Both the position numbers and the translations under genes were made by a program. The notes below the pieces were generated by a model that saw only the letters and a program-made list of their open reading frames with translations, was not told the DNA's origin and made no database searches. From Collinsella ureilytica (GTDB taxonomy: Bacteria; Actinomycetota; Coriobacteriia; Coriobacteriales; Coriobacteriaceae), in contig NZ_JAIMFO010000005.1 in NCBI RefSeq assembly GCF_019795105.1, positions 304,389 to 368,388 of the forward strand: 64,000 nt of DNA, written 5' to 3'. Positions 25,699 to 35,068 of this stretch are shown piece after piece. Within the stretch, counting starts at the first letter, position 1; the number at the start of each line of letters is the position of its first letter.

Positions 25699-26913
25699 TT
25701 ATTCAACTCGTTTAAAGCGAATACCAAAACCGCTACGTACGAGCTTGAGCAAATGCAGGTCTTGCGCACAGACCCTGCCCGCAAGCATCTGCCTTGGATC
25801 ACCCGCTAGATCTTGCCGCGCAATCTCAAACTCACCCTCGTATCGCAGATAATCCGCATTCGCAATAGAAATAGTTCCCTGAGGCCGTGCACAGGTACGC
25901 TGCACGCTTGAGTCGACAGATTGCGTGCTTACACCGACAGGCTGCGAGCCAGCAACGACGGGTTGTACGCAGGCAGCTTGTGCGCCCAGGTCGGCAGGCT
26001 GCATATCTGAGTCAGCACATTGGGCACAGACAAACGGCTCCGAGTCAGATGCGTCAACATACGCACTCGAAGCCACCGTCCGCAAAGTCGATCGAGACTC
26101 CTGAGATCGAAATACATAGCTGCTGGAATCTGGTCGGTCATGATGAATCTGACCATCCAGATACTCAAAGCCAGACTCAAACTCACAGCGGAGATCTACA
26201 AAGCCTTGTGAGATCTGTGCCATACGATTCCATGAGTTTGTGGAAAGCCCAATATCCCCAACAATGACTCCGTCACAGCCACCCTGATAGACCAGATCAA
26301 GCGCTTGTTCGGCAAGCATCTCTGGGTGCGCCCGATGAACCTCTATTGTGGGCAAGCCTTCATGCAAAGGCCCACGACGCTCTCCATCGCCTGGCACAAA
26401 GGCCAATACCTCAAGCCCCCATGCATTCAAACGCTCATTTATCTGACGAAGATCTGACATAGAAAGACCGGTCAACGGCTTGGGGTAATAATTGTGACAA
26501 GCAGTGAATCGACTGAGATCTGCCCCCGCTGCCTTCCATGCACGAATATCTTCCCGCGACACCGTAGACGCATTGCAAACAATCCGGAATGTGTGAGAAA
26601 GCTCAGCTACCTCATTATGCGTAAACCCGTAATCAAGCCGAATACTCGTGATGCCAAGAGCCGCCAGATCTTCAACCGATTGGCAACCAAGAAGCGAGCA
26701 CGTCTCTGGCCCCACATCTACCATAAGCTCCATTTTTGCTGAACGTACCTGCTCGATCAGGTCTTTGGCATCGCTCAGTGAAATGCCACCAGCGTCCTCA
26801 GGAATATGAAGCGAGGTGAATACAAGCGAGACCCCAGACGCTGCTGCTCGCGCCAGCACCTCTCTCGTAGCTTGAGCTCCACTACTGAGATAAAGCGAGA
26901 TTCCTGTTTTCAT
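25699..26913 (-). CDS. mupG: 6-phospho-N-acetylmuramidase (MupG/DUF871) with a repeat insertion
   Basis: A 404-residue member of the DUF871 family, whose characterised member MupG cleaves MurNAc-6-phosphate-GlcNAc in the cytoplasm. The TIM-barrel part (residues 1-250) carries family motifs such as GISLYLSSG, SLVFTSLHIPED, ACHNYYPKPLTGL and GGCDGVIVGDIG. The C-terminal domain ends with a SIANADYLRYEGEFEIA segment. Between them, residues about 292-338 are a Cys/Gln/Ala/Val-rich stretch encoded by 21-nt tandem repeats; family members are about 360 residues without it. Start 26913 has GGAGG upstream. It lies downstream of murQ on the same strand (126-bp gap), fitting a MurNAc recycling operon. 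Confidence 0.9.
   Translation of the reverse strand: MKTGISLYLSSGAQATREVLARAAASGVSLVFTSLHIPEDAGGISLSDAKDLIEQVRSAKMELMVDVGPETCSLLGCQSVEDLAALGITSIRLDYGFTHNEVAELSHTFRIVCNASTVSREDIRAWKAAGADLSRFTACHNYYPKPLTGLSMSDLRQINERLNAWGLEVLAFVPGDGERRGPLHEGLPTIEVHRAHPEMLAEQALDLVYQGGCDGVIVGDIGLSTNSWNRMAQISQGFVDLRCEFESGFEYLDGQIHHDRPDSSSYVFRSQESRSTLRTVASSAYVDASDSEPFVCAQCADSDMQPADLGAQAACVQPVVAGSQPVGVSTQSVDSSVQRTCARPQGTISIANADYLRYEGEFEIARQDLAGDPRQMLAGRVCAQDLHLLKLVRSGFGIRFKRVE
25899..26038. repeat. 21-nt tandem repeat inside mupG
   Basis: Units 25899-25919, 25920-25940, 25941-25961, a 14-nt partial unit, then 25976-25996, 25997-26017 and 26018-26038, with consensus near gctgcacgcttgagtcgacag. It encodes seven-residue periodicity and keeps the mupG frame open. 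Confidence 0.8.
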
Positions 26914-27039
26914 ACGCTTCCTCCGCAAGCACCCACGCTTCCGCGCTGCTTCTCCGCAATCCCCACGCACCTCAACGCACCGCCGCAGACATCCCCTACC
27001 ATCGCACCGCTCAGAACGCCGCCGCAGGCACCCAGAACA

Positions 27040-27939
27040 TTACGAGCCCGAGATGGCACGTCGTACCATGCCGCCCGCCTGGTCAAGTGCCACGCGAGCC
27101 GACGCAGCATCCATCTTTCCTAACAACATAACCACCGCAGTTTTCACATGGCCTGTCGCCTCTGTAAGTGCTGCAACAGCTGCAGACCGCGAACAGCCCG
27201 TGGCTTCCATCACAATATTTTGCGCCCGCACGGTGAGTTTTTCGTTTGTTTGCTGCACATCTACCATGAGATTTTTGTATACCTTACCTATGCGCACCAT
27301 GGCAGCTGTTGAAATCATATTGAGTATGAGCTTTTGCGTTGTGCCTGCCTTCAATCGCGTTGAGCCAGTGAGCACCTCCGGTCCTGGCACCGGCTCAATG
27401 GCCAGATCGGCCTCACGCCCCACCTCAGACCCTCGATTGCACGCAATGGCAACCGTCTTACACCCACACGACCGAGCGTAGCGCAGACCATAAAGCACGT
27501 ACGGAGTTCGCCCGCTCGCCGTAAGACCCACCACTACATCATGTGAGGTCAAACCAATTGATATGAGCTCCTCTTTTCCTAAGCTCGTACTATCCTCTGC
27601 TCCCTCAACCGCCGTAATAAATGCCTGGCTACCTCCGGCAATAAGGCCGACCACCATCTTGGGAGAAACTCCAAAAGTTGGCGGACACTCTGCTGCATCG
27701 AGCACACCTAAGCGCCCGCTGGTGCCAGCTCCCATATAAATGAGGCGAGCACCTGCGCCTAAGGCCTTGGCCGCCCACTCAACTGCTTGAGCAACCTGGG
27801 GCAAAACCTCACGAACAGCCTGCACCGCGCGGGCATCCTCTTCATTCATTGCCTCGGCAATCTCAAGTGTACTCATTTCATCTAAATCGAGGGTGGAGGG
27901 GTTTCTTGCCTCGGTTACGAGAGCCTCAAGATCAAGCAT
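27040..27939 (-). CDS. murQ: N-acetylmuramic acid 6-phosphate etherase
   Basis: A 299-residue SIS-fold enzyme that cleaves the D-lactyl ether of MurNAc-6-phosphate to GlcNAc-6-phosphate. Recognised segments are TEARNPSTLDLDEMSTLEI, MGAGTSGRLGVLDAAECPPT with the phosphate-binding SGR, the catalytic Glu in that segment, and NRGSEVG. Length equals E. coli MurQ (298). The start at 27939 lies inside the last codons of the RpiR gene (8-nt overlap, GGGATGG as ribosome site), so the two are coupled. mupG follows downstream. Confidence 0.95.
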   Translation of the reverse strand: MLDLEALVTEARNPSTLDLDEMSTLEIAEAMNEEDARAVQAVREVLPQVAQAVEWAAKALGAGARLIYMGAGTSGRLGVLDAAECPPTFGVSPKMVVGLIAGGSQAFITAVEGAEDSTSLGKEELISIGLTSHDVVVGLTASGRTPYVLYGLRYARSCGCKTVAIACNRGSEVGREADLAIEPVPGPEVLTGSTRLKAGTTQKLILNMISTAAMVRIGKVYKNLMVDVQQTNEKLTVRAQNIVMEATGCSRSAAVAALTEATGHVKTAVVMLLGKMDAASARVALDQAGGMVRRAISGS

Positions 27940-28792
27940 GATCCATCCCTTTCGGTCGCTTCTCATCAAAGTTATGCAGCATAATGTGGGTGCAGCGCTC
28001 GTAGTCGCGGGCAACATATAAGGCGTACAGCGCGTCAACAATCATGAGTTGTGAGGCACGCGATGCCATAGCACCGCTTCTCACCAAAGGCTCGCTCGTT
28101 GCGAGCGCCAACACCCACGTTGCCTCATCGCCAAGCTCGCTGCCCACTACTCGCGTAATCGCGATCACGCGTGCCCCGCGCTTTTTGGCACAGCGCGCAA
28201 TCTCAACCATCTCACGTGTAAGACCTGAGTAACTAAACACAATCGCTAAGTCATCTGGATGTAAATTGCGAGCGCAAAGCAGCTGACTGTGCCAGTCTTC
28301 GTATACATGGCACTGCTTATCCACGCGATTCAGCTTCAGCTCAAGATCGCGAGCGGCGAGCAACGACGCGCCTACGCCAAAAAGGCAGGCAGTGCGACAC
28401 GCCTGAAGCGCCGATACACACGCATCAAGTACCTCGGAATCGAGTAAGCGCTGAGTTGCTTCGAGCGAACGAACGGTGCTTCGAACCACCTTTGCCAAGA
28501 TCTCCTCAGTCGCATCCTGAGGTTCTATCCCCTCAAGGGCTACGTCGGCAGAATCTTCGATTGTTGCTAGCTCAAACAAAAGTGCCCGCTGCAACTCACG
28601 ATAACCAGCACAGCCCATCTTCTTACAAAAGCGGACAACAGTTGAGGGAGAGGTGTGACTCGTTTTGGCAAGGCCGCGTATGGTTTGGATCGCAGCGCTT
28701 GCAGGGTCACGCGAGATTTCCTCAGCAATACTTCGAATAGCTGGGCTTTTGCTTCTTCTGAGCTCTCGAATTTTAAGCAAGATACCGCGCAT
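27932..28792 (-). CDS. RpiR/MurR-type regulator (HTH plus SIS domain)
   Basis: A 286-residue regulator: an N-terminal RpiR helix-turn-helix (residues 1-75, with TSHTSPSTVVRFCKKMGC) and a C-terminal SIS sugar-phosphate-binding domain (about 130-260, FGVGASLLAARDLELKLNR, then FSYSGLTREMVEIA). Members next to murQ sense MurNAc-6-phosphate and repress MurNAc genes. It overlaps murQ and is divergent from the esterase/PTS pair, so it can control both sides. AAGGGAT precedes the ATG at 28792. Confidence 0.93.
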   Translation of the reverse strand: MRGILLKIRELRRSKSPAIRSIAEEISRDPASAAIQTIRGLAKTSHTSPSTVVRFCKKMGCAGYRELQRALLFELATIEDSADVALEGIEPQDATEEILAKVVRSTVRSLEATQRLLDSEVLDACVSALQACRTACLFGVGASLLAARDLELKLNRVDKQCHVYEDWHSQLLCARNLHPDDLAIVFSYSGLTREMVEIARCAKKRGARVIAITRVVGSELGDEATWVLALATSEPLVRSGAMASRASQLMIVDALYALYVARDYERCTHIMLHNFDEKRPKGMDHA

Positions 28793-28949
28793 GACAAAAT
28801 CCCTTGCATCTGGTGGTATGCACGCACGAGCGGCCTTCTTAGGCAGCCTTGCGCGCAGCCATACGAGCGAGCGGCTCTGTTAGCAGGCGATCGTGCGCAC
28901 CCCACCTCATTAAACACTGATGAATACGATTAGATCATGCTTTCAAACT

Positions 28950-28967
28950 AAACTTGGTACAAAGTTT
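28950..28967. promoter_or_regulatory. inverted repeat in the MurNAc divergent region, candidate RpiR operator
   Basis: aaactt (28950-28955) and aagttt (28962-28967) flank ggtaca in an A/T-rich segment 160 bp upstream of the regulator gene. On the minus strand TTGTAC and CATGAT lie 17 bp apart nearby, a weak promoter. The 530-bp gap (28793-29322) otherwise contains the 21-nt repeat and no gene. Confidence 0.45.
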
Positions 28968-29147
28968 CACATATATCGTAGAAAAGAACCATCACTTCCG
29001 CTGAGCGACAAGAAGCAACCGCTCGCAAAACAAAGCTATGTCAAACATTCCAACCTCTGGCCAGTCGTGCCGGCACCCACATTCGCCCGTCTATAGTGCG
29101 AAATACACCCCGGTCAAGCTGCCGAGTTCTGAGCTTTCGGTGCATGA

Positions 29148-29273
29148 CTGCTCGCACGTCAAACGCGGCTGCTCGTTTCTCAAGCGTGGCTGTTCGCTTC
29201 TCAAGCGTGGCTGCCCGCAGTTCACATGTGGCCGTGCGTACCCCAAGCGCGCCTGCCCGGCTGGCAAGACGGG
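29148..29273. repeat. 6 x 21-nt degenerate tandem repeat (intergenic)
   Basis: Units start at 29148, 29169, 29190, 29211, 29232 and 29253 with consensus near ctgctcgtttctcaagcgtgg. The array ends 50 bp before the esterase start codon. It reads as seven-residue repeats in several frames, none with a start signal. Confidence 0.88.
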
Positions 29274-29322
29274 GCAACTCAGTGGGCAGACCGTATAGCC
29301 CACCTGTAAAAAGGAGGAGCGG

Positions 29323-30222
29323 ATGATTGAAAAACGGATCGTAGCGCTCGCCATTTTGGCTTGCAGCATGATCATTACGATCCCGATCACGGGATGCACA
29401 GCCACCGAACCTAACTCGGCACCTACACGAACGGCTCCCAGCGCCGTGCAAGCAACATCGTTTTACTCTCCTGTACTTGGAATTGACTGGAACTACGACG
29501 TCTATCTGCCACGCGGATACGACGCCAAGTCCGAGCGTACCTATCCGGTTCTGTACATGCTCCACGGCCTATATGGCAACCACCGTAACCTACTCGAACG
29601 TTTTAATTCTCAGCAGATGCTCGACGGTGCTATGAACCGATCGGGCACCGAAGCAATCGTTGTGTTTGTAGATGGCTTCAACTCGTTTTATGTTGACTCA
29701 GAACATGGCATGCAGATGGAAACCGCCATCATGGATGACCTCATTCCGTTTATCCAAAAGACTTACCGGGTCTCCCCCGACCGTGCTGCTCATGCAATCG
29801 GTGGCATCTCAATGGGTGGCTATGGAGCGGCGCGCTTGGCGCTTAAGCACTCCGATCAGTTTGGCGCGGCGATTATGGTCTCGCCTTCTGTGTGGCAGCG
29901 CCTCCCCGAAGATAACGCCATCTTTAAGTCTCAGCACGCTTTTAGCGATGGGGACACCTCGTGGTCGTGGGACGTCTACGATCGCCTCTCGCCTGCTGCC
30001 TATCTTAATCAGCATGCTCAAGATATTGCCTTCTATGTTGCCACCACGGCCGACGACGGAACGGTTCCTGTAGCGGATGTGGATGTCTTTGTGGATGCAG
30101 CTCGGACAGCTGGCGCAGATGTGACCTACCGGCGCGATACCGGAGACAACCATAATTGGGCGTATTGGACAAAGACCATGCCCGGGGCTTACGCCTGGGT
30201 TCTTGACCGGTTTGAGAACTAG
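29323..30222 (+). CDS. lipoprotein alpha/beta-hydrolase esterase (esterase D-like)
   Basis: A 299-residue surface enzyme. The N-terminus is a lipoprotein signal (hydrophobic core, lipobox ITGC with Cys25). The body is an esterase of the PF00756 type: YPVLYMLHGLYGNHRN oxyanion region, nucleophile Ser in GGISMGGYGA, and a C-terminal His in GDNHNWAYW. The start has AAGGAGGAG seven bases upstream. Ten bases separate its stop from the MurNAc PTS gene, whose GGAGG lies in that spacer, so both are co-transcribed. A role in deacylating cell-wall sugars before uptake is an attractive inference; the actual ester is unknown. Confidence 0.9.
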   Translation: MIEKRIVALAILACSMIITIPITGCTATEPNSAPTRTAPSAVQATSFYSPVLGIDWNYDVYLPRGYDAKSERTYPVLYMLHGLYGNHRNLLERFNSQQMLDGAMNRSGTEAIVVFVDGFNSFYVDSEHGMQMETAIMDDLIPFIQKTYRVSPDRAAHAIGGISMGGYGAARLALKHSDQFGAAIMVSPSVWQRLPEDNAIFKSQHAFSDGDTSWSWDVYDRLSPAAYLNQHAQDIAFYVATTADDGTVPVADVDVFVDAARTAGADVTYRRDTGDNHNWAYWTKTMPGAYAWVLDRFEN

Positions 30223-30231
30223 GAGGCAGGG

Positions 30232-31653
30232 ATGGATTACGTTAAAACTGCAGAGACGCTGATAGATCTGGTCGGCGGTAGGAAGAACCTGATTTCGAAC
30301 GCCGTCTGTATGACACGCGTGCGTATTGGGGTCAAAGATATCTCACAAGTGGATATGGAAGGTTTGCGCGCGGTTGAGGGCGTTATGGGAGTTGTGCAGG
30401 CAAAAACGATACAGATCGTATTTGGTCCTGGCACTGTTACCAAAGTCGGTGAGGCAATTGCCGAGCTGACCGGTCTTCCGCTGGGAAGTGTTGAGGCAGC
30501 CGAAGATGATCTGGCCGATATTGCACAATCAAATAAGGACGATCAAAAGACAAAACACGACCACACCTTACAACGCGGACTGCAACATATTGCAAACGTC
30601 TTCATTCCTTTGCTTCCCGGTATTATTGCGGCAGGTCTCATTAACGGCGTCTGCAATGTTATTGACTTCCAAACTTCTGGAGCTCTTACCACGCACTGGT
30701 GGTATCTCACCATTAAAACAATTGGCTGGGGACTTTTTACGTTCCTGCCGATCTTTGTTGGTATGAATGCTGCTCGAGAGTTTAAGGGAACGGCAATTCT
30801 TGGCGGCATTGGTGGAGCCTTCTGCTTAAACGCTGCGGTTCCAGGCTTTCCACTTGCCTCTCAAGCTGTGGCGATGCCATTTACCAACTCATTTTTTGTA
30901 GCTGGTATTGGCGGCATTATTACTGCACTGTTGATGGGTGCCTTCTTCGCCGCACTTGAGCGCGCGATCAGAAAAGTCATGCCCAATATCTTGGATACGT
31001 TCTTGACGCCGCTCATCACAACTATCGTGGGCTCGCTCATTGCTGTTGTATTCTTGCAGCCCGTTGGCACGGCACTCACCTCGGGCATTTATCTTGTGAT
31101 GGATTTTGTATACACCCAGCTCGGCGTTTTTGGTGGCTATATTCTGGCGGCAGGATTTTTGCCCTTGGTATCCGTTGGTCTTCACCAGGCGCTCACCCCC
31201 ATCCATGCTCTTCTCAACAATCCTGCAGGACCCACTGAGGGTATCAACTACCTGTTGCCCGTCTTAATGATGGCCGGAGGCGGACAAGTGGGAGCAGGTC
31301 TTGCCCTCTTCCTGCGTTCTAAGAATGTCCGCTTTAAGCGTCTCGTTATGAGCTCGGTACCCGTTGCTATTTTGGGAATTGGCGAGCCGCTCATGTATGC
31401 CATTACGCTGCCATTAGGCAGGCCTTTTATTACTGCCTGCTTAGGCGCTGGCATTGGAGGAGTGGCTGCGTCCATCCTGCATTTGGGAACCGTCTCTCAG
31501 GGCGTGTCTGGCCTCTTTGGTCTTTTGATTGTGCAACCTGGAAGCCAGATCTCCTATGCCATCGCAATGCTATTGGCCTACGCTGGTGGCTTTGTCCTGA
31601 CTTGGATCTTTGGCTATGACGCAAAACGTATTGAGGAGATCTATCCGGAATAG
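30232..31653 (+). CDS. murP: N-acetylmuramic acid-type PTS EIIBC
   Basis: A 473-residue PTS permease. Residues 1-85 are a glucose-family IIB domain with the phosphorylated Cys in NAVCMTRVRIGVKD; residues about 110-470 are a IIC domain with ten or so membrane helices (motifs FIPLLPGIIAAGLINGVCNV, LVSVGLHQALTPIHALL and GIGEPLMYAITLPLGRP). A IIA domain is absent, as in MurP, which borrows the glucose IIA. Substrate assignment rests on family resemblance and on the neighbouring murQ/mupG/RpiR genes; it could also import the MurNAc-GlcNAc disaccharide, the substrate chain that MupG would need. Co-transcribed with the esterase. Confidence 0.9.
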   Translation: MDYVKTAETLIDLVGGRKNLISNAVCMTRVRIGVKDISQVDMEGLRAVEGVMGVVQAKTIQIVFGPGTVTKVGEAIAELTGLPLGSVEAAEDDLADIAQSNKDDQKTKHDHTLQRGLQHIANVFIPLLPGIIAAGLINGVCNVIDFQTSGALTTHWWYLTIKTIGWGLFTFLPIFVGMNAAREFKGTAILGGIGGAFCLNAAVPGFPLASQAVAMPFTNSFFVAGIGGIITALLMGAFFAALERAIRKVMPNILDTFLTPLITTIVGSLIAVVFLQPVGTALTSGIYLVMDFVYTQLGVFGGYILAAGFLPLVSVGLHQALTPIHALLNNPAGPTEGINYLLPVLMMAGGGQVGAGLALFLRSKNVRFKRLVMSSVPVAILGIGEPLMYAITLPLGRPFITACLGAGIGGVAASILHLGTVSQGVSGLFGLLIVQPGSQISYAIAMLLAYAGGFVLTWIFGYDAKRIEEIYPE

Positions 31654-31699
31654 GAGCTTTCATCCGTGGCGCGAGAAGACGCCTGCAGTAGGCCGCTGA

Positions 31700-31890
31700 T
31701 GACAGGGCGCGGCGGCAGACTACTCGCAAGAGGGTATTGACGGGAAATTGCCAAACAGGCTACTCGCGGGAGAATGCTGACAGCCAGGTGCTGAAGACAG
31801 AGGACGTTGGCAGCCAAGAGTGGCAGCCAGGTGCTAGACAGAAGGCGTTGGCGACCGAGCGTGCCAGCCAGGTGTTGGCAGCAAGCTGTT
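31700..31890. repeat. degenerate repeat region after murP
   Basis: Recurring pieces: ggctactcgc/agactactcgc with gagggta/gagaatgctgac, then gacagccaggtgctgaagac, ggcagccaggtgctagacag and gccagccaggtgttggcagc. Unit length roughly 45-60 nt with heavy divergence. No gene is visible between 31654 and 32105. Confidence 0.65.
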
Positions 31891-31972
31891 AGCGTCAGCA
31901 CAACGACAGCCGCATGAGGATCAGCGCTGGGCTCAGCACAAGCCTCTCAGCCGCATGAAACAATCAACAAAA

Positions 31973-32008
31973 GCGGGTTCGGAACCAGAGCTCCGAGCCC
32001 GCCTTTTT
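31973..32008. terminator. bidirectional terminator between murP and serS
   Basis: gcgggttcgga (31973-31983) pairs with tccgagcccgc (31992-32002), one G-U, followed by T5 on the plus strand and preceded by AAAA on the other, so it can stop transcription from both convergent genes. Confidence 0.85.
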
Positions 32009-32024
32009 GTAGCTCTGTGCTCGG

Positions 32025-32089
32025 GTGCCAGGTCTGAGCACCAAGCCTAGGTGCCAGGTCTAGGTGCCAAGCCTGTACGCCAGACCTCA
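32025..32089. repeat. 5 x 13-nt tandem repeat next to serS
   Basis: Five units (gtgccaggtctga, gcaccaagcctag, gtgccaggtctag, gtgccaagcctgt, acgccagacctca) at exact 13-nt spacing end 17 bp from the serS stop codon. Confidence 0.85.
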
Positions 32090-32105
32090 GCCTCGCTACT
32101 TCACC

Positions 32106-33395
32106 TTAAGCTTCCGGAACAATTCGGTCGCAACCCATATAGGGGCGCAACACCTCCGGAACGGTAATGCTGCCGTCTGCATTTTGGAAGTTCTCCAAAA
32201 TCGCGGCCATGGTACGACCCGCTGGCAAGCCAGATCCATTCAAGGTGTGCACAAACTGAGAGCCCTTAAAAGAAGCAGGGTCACGATACTTGATATTTGC
32301 TCGACGCGCCTGGAAGTCTCCGCAGTTAGAGCAAGAAGAAATCTCCTTGTACGCGTTATAGCTGGGCAGCCACACCTCCACGTCGTAGGTTTGACGAGCC
32401 GAGAATCCAATGTCGCCTGTGCAAAGAGAAATCACCCGATATGGGAGACCCAGCTGCTGCAACAGATACTCAGCCTCAGCCGTCATGCTCTCAAGCTCAG
32501 CATCAGAATCTTCGGGAGTGGCAAACTTGACCATCTCTACCTTGTCAAATTGATGCTGACGAATAATGCCACGGGTATCTCGACCAGCCGAGCCCGCCTC
32601 CTCACGGAAGCACGGTGTAAACGCGGTATAGCGCAGCGGCAGATCCTCTGCATCTAGCACCTCACCAGCGTGAAGATTCGTAAGCACAACCTCTGCCGTG
32701 GGGATCAAGAACTCATCCTCACCCACGTGATACGCGTCATCTTCGAACTTAGGGAGCTGGCCGGTGCCATACATGGTCTGGCGCTTTACCACCACCGGTG
32801 GCCACCACTCTTTAAATCCGCGAGCAGTATGCGTATCCAAGAAGTAATTAATGAGGGCGCGCTCTAGGCGAGCTCCAGCTCCGCCAAGCACAGTAAAGCG
32901 GCTCCCAGAGAGCTTATTGCCCCGGTCAAAATCGAGAATATTGAGATCGGTACCCAAATCCCAGTGCGCCTTGGGCTCAAAACCCTCTGCAGCAAAATCA
33001 CGCGGCGTACCCCACCGGCGACGCTCAGGGTTTTCTGTCTCATCCACACCCACCGGCGTGGCCTCTCCTGGGATATTCGGAAGATGAGCCATGAAGTCAT
33101 CCAGCTCAGCGTCAAGCTCACCACGACGGCTAGCGAGTCCCTCAATCTTCTCGTTGATCTGGCGAACAACGTCTTTGGCCGCCTCTGCCTCATCACGAGC
33201 GCCCTCGCGCATGAGGGTGCCAATGCGCTTAGACTCAGCGTTGCGCTTCGCCTGAAGTTCTTCAACCTCGGCGATCACAGAGCGCCGATCGGCGTCGAGC
33301 GCAAAGAAGCGATCCCGATCCCACGACGTTTGACGATTCGCCATTGCGTGGTCAATGGCATCTGGGTTCTCGCGAACGTATTTCATGTCAAGCAT
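32106..33395 (-). CDS. serS: serine-tRNA ligase
   Basis: A 429-residue class II synthetase charging tRNA-Ser. The N-terminal 110 residues form the tRNA-binding coiled coil ([15 protein letters not shown]). Motif 2 ([16 protein letters not shown]) and motif 3 ([19 protein letters not shown]) are complete. The start at 33395 has GGAGG 5 nt upstream. No T-box or other leader is recognisable upstream. Confidence 0.97.
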   Translation of the reverse strand: MLDMKYVRENPDAIDHAMANRQTSWDRDRFFALDADRRSVIAEVEELQAKRNAESKRIGTLMREGARDEAEAAKDVVRQINEKIEGLASRRGELDAELDDFMAHLPNIPGEATPVGVDETENPERRRWGTPRDFAAEGFEPKAHWDLGTDLNILDFDRGNKLSGSRFTVLGGAGARLERALINYFLDTHTARGFKEWWPPVVVKRQTMYGTGQLPKFEDDAYHVGEDEFLIPTAEVVLTNLHAGEVLDAEDLPLRYTAFTPCFREEAGSAGRDTRGIIRQHQFDKVEMVKFATPEDSDAELESMTAEAEYLLQQLGLPYRVISLCTGDIGFSARQTYDVEVWLPSYNAYKEISSCSNCGDFQARRANIKYRDPASFKGSQFVHTLNGSGLPAGRTMAAILENFQNADGSITVPEVLRPYMGCDRIVPEA

Positions 33396-33483
33396 GCTGA
33401 CCTCCGAGTGTTGGCGCGTAGTGTATGTGCCAGTATATACTGATGGTCATATTGAACGCAGTCTGGCAACGGAGAAGCACCTC

Positions 33484-33654
33484 ATGGACGCTTTTTTTAC
33501 CTTCCTATTTGGAACCCGCGAGGGACTAGCCGTCCTATTCGTTGGCGGCTTAGTTGTTTTTGGAATCGCAGCCTTCTTACTTGAAAAGCGCACCGGCCAG
33601 CTCTATGTCGATCGCGGCGAGGACGAGAACGGAGACGACGGCTTCTGGAGCTAG
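33484..33654 (+). CDS. small single-pass membrane protein, 56 residues
   Basis: Begins MDAFFTFLFGTREGLAVLFV, has one membrane helix (about residues 14-34) and an acidic C-terminal tail (DRGEDENGDDGFWS). GGAGAAG lies 7 nt before the ATG. Divergent from serS. Not recognised; the ribosome site and clean helix support a real gene. Confidence 0.7.
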   Translation: MDAFFTFLFGTREGLAVLFVGGLVVFGIAAFLLEKRTGQLYVDRGEDENGDDGFWS

Positions 33655-33778
33655 GACACCGCGCGCCCGTCCAAACCCCATGGAATCGAAACACAAGAGC
33701 ACCCGCTCAAGCCATCATGGCTCAGGCGGGCGCTCGGGCAGTGCTCTAGCTTACGAGCTTCTGACGAACTCAAAGGGA

Positions 33779-34768
33779 CTATTTAGCGTCTTTCCCACGA
33801 CGCTCGCGCTTTGGCTGGGCAGGTGGCTGTACTCCATCCTCTACCTGATGAGCTGTTACGATCTGCTCAAACATTGAGGCGGACTGCTTAAAATCAGTTG
33901 GCAATACAACTGTTGAAGCACGACCACTGCGAGCATACTCGTTCATCATCTCTGTCCACTGGGTGAACATGAACAGCTGATTTGCCTCGTCATTGCCCAC
34001 GCCCGTTTCTTGAATCGTTTCGAGCGAGTCCTTAATACCAATGGCGATTGCCTTGCGCTGATTGGCAATACCCTCACCGGCCTTCTCCATAGCCTCTGCC
34101 TCGGCCTTCGCCTCAGTAACCCGGCGAATACGATCGGCCTCTGCCAGATCCTGAGCCGCTGCCTTGGTGCGCTGAGCGGCGTTAATCTGGTTCATTGAAT
34201 CTTCCACCTCTGCAGGCAGAGCAATGCGGGTAATGAGGGTCGAAACGAGGGTGAAGCCGTAATTTGACATTTGCTCAGATACCGTAGCGTTCACGTCCTG
34301 AGCAATGTCGTCCTTCTTGGCAAAAACCTCATCCAGCGTGTACATAGGGATAGACGAGCGCAAAGCGTCGGTAATAAAGTCGCGCATCTGAGCAACCGGC
34401 TCTTGCAGCATGTAGTAGCTCTTGTATACGCCAGAATCCTCAGGCGCGGCACCCCGCTCGTAACTCACGTGATACTGGGCAGAAACCTCAAGACCAATCG
34501 TGACGTTGTCCTCAGTCTTCGCGTCAATATCAAAGCCATTCTTCATGGTGCGCAAACTCACCGTGGCAGCACGATGGTCAATCAGAGGGATCTTGATGTG
34601 AAACCCTGCAGGCACAATACGGTGGAATTTTCCGAAGCGCTCAATAATGACCGCATGCTGCTGTTTAACCACAAAGAATATGCCCCGAAGAAAAAAGAGC
34701 GCAATGACGATCAAGATGATGGTGGTTACTAAGAAGTCAAACAGATCAAAAAATGTAAAGAACTCCAT
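33779..34768 (-). CDS. SPFH/band 7 (stomatin-like) membrane protein
   Basis: A 329-residue protein with one N-terminal membrane helix (about 8-30), an SPFH domain (VKQQHAVIIERFGKFHRIVP through ITRIALPAEVEDSMNQI, about 33-195), a charged coiled coil (about 195-240) and a C-terminal part ending in a basic tail. Such proteins oligomerise on the inner membrane face and organise membrane microdomains. ATG 34768 with AGGAGAG upstream is preferred over a GTG at 34801. Monocistronic. Confidence 0.93.
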   Translation of the reverse strand: MEFFTFFDLFDFLVTTIILIVIALFFLRGIFFVVKQQHAVIIERFGKFHRIVPAGFHIKIPLIDHRAATVSLRTMKNGFDIDAKTEDNVTIGLEVSAQYHVSYERGAAPEDSGVYKSYYMLQEPVAQMRDFITDALRSSIPMYTLDEVFAKKDDIAQDVNATVSEQMSNYGFTLVSTLITRIALPAEVEDSMNQINAAQRTKAAAQDLAEADRIRRVTEAKAEAEAMEKAGEGIANQRKAIAIGIKDSLETIQETGVGNDEANQLFMFTQWTEMMNEYARSGRASTVVLPTDFKQSASMFEQIVTAHQVEDGVQPPAQPKRERRGKDAK

Positions 34769-34801
34769 TACTCTCCTATCAGAGGTTTCGTTCCGAACCA
34801 C

Positions 34802-35068
34802 GTTTCTTGCGTCTTAATGGTACACGATCACCAAGACACCTCCTTGCAGTTGCCCGCACCTGCTGGGGCATGCCATGCATCTACACCTTACATCTCTCAG
34901 GGTTCACGCTCGAACGCACACCAAACGAGCACCAGCCACTCTCACGCTTACACCCTTTCAGCCTCGTACGCACCAGCCGCTCCTCAAAAGTTCGCGCTCC
35001 GTGCCCGCACACCTACGCACCCTCGCACGCCCCCCACACGCGAACAGACAGCCATACAAACTCGCCCG
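34802..35068. other. intergenic, degenerate C/A-rich sequence
   Basis: No gene supported. The strand reading toward glyA is rich in cacc/cgca pieces (ccgcacacctacgcaccctc, cgcacgccccccacacgcg) that resemble the degenerate repeats elsewhere, without a fixed period. Confidence 0.35.

Noticed and set aside
32106-33483. T-box leader for serS
   Set aside because: The sequence upstream of the serS start has no specifier stem or T-box consensus and is too short before the divergent small gene.
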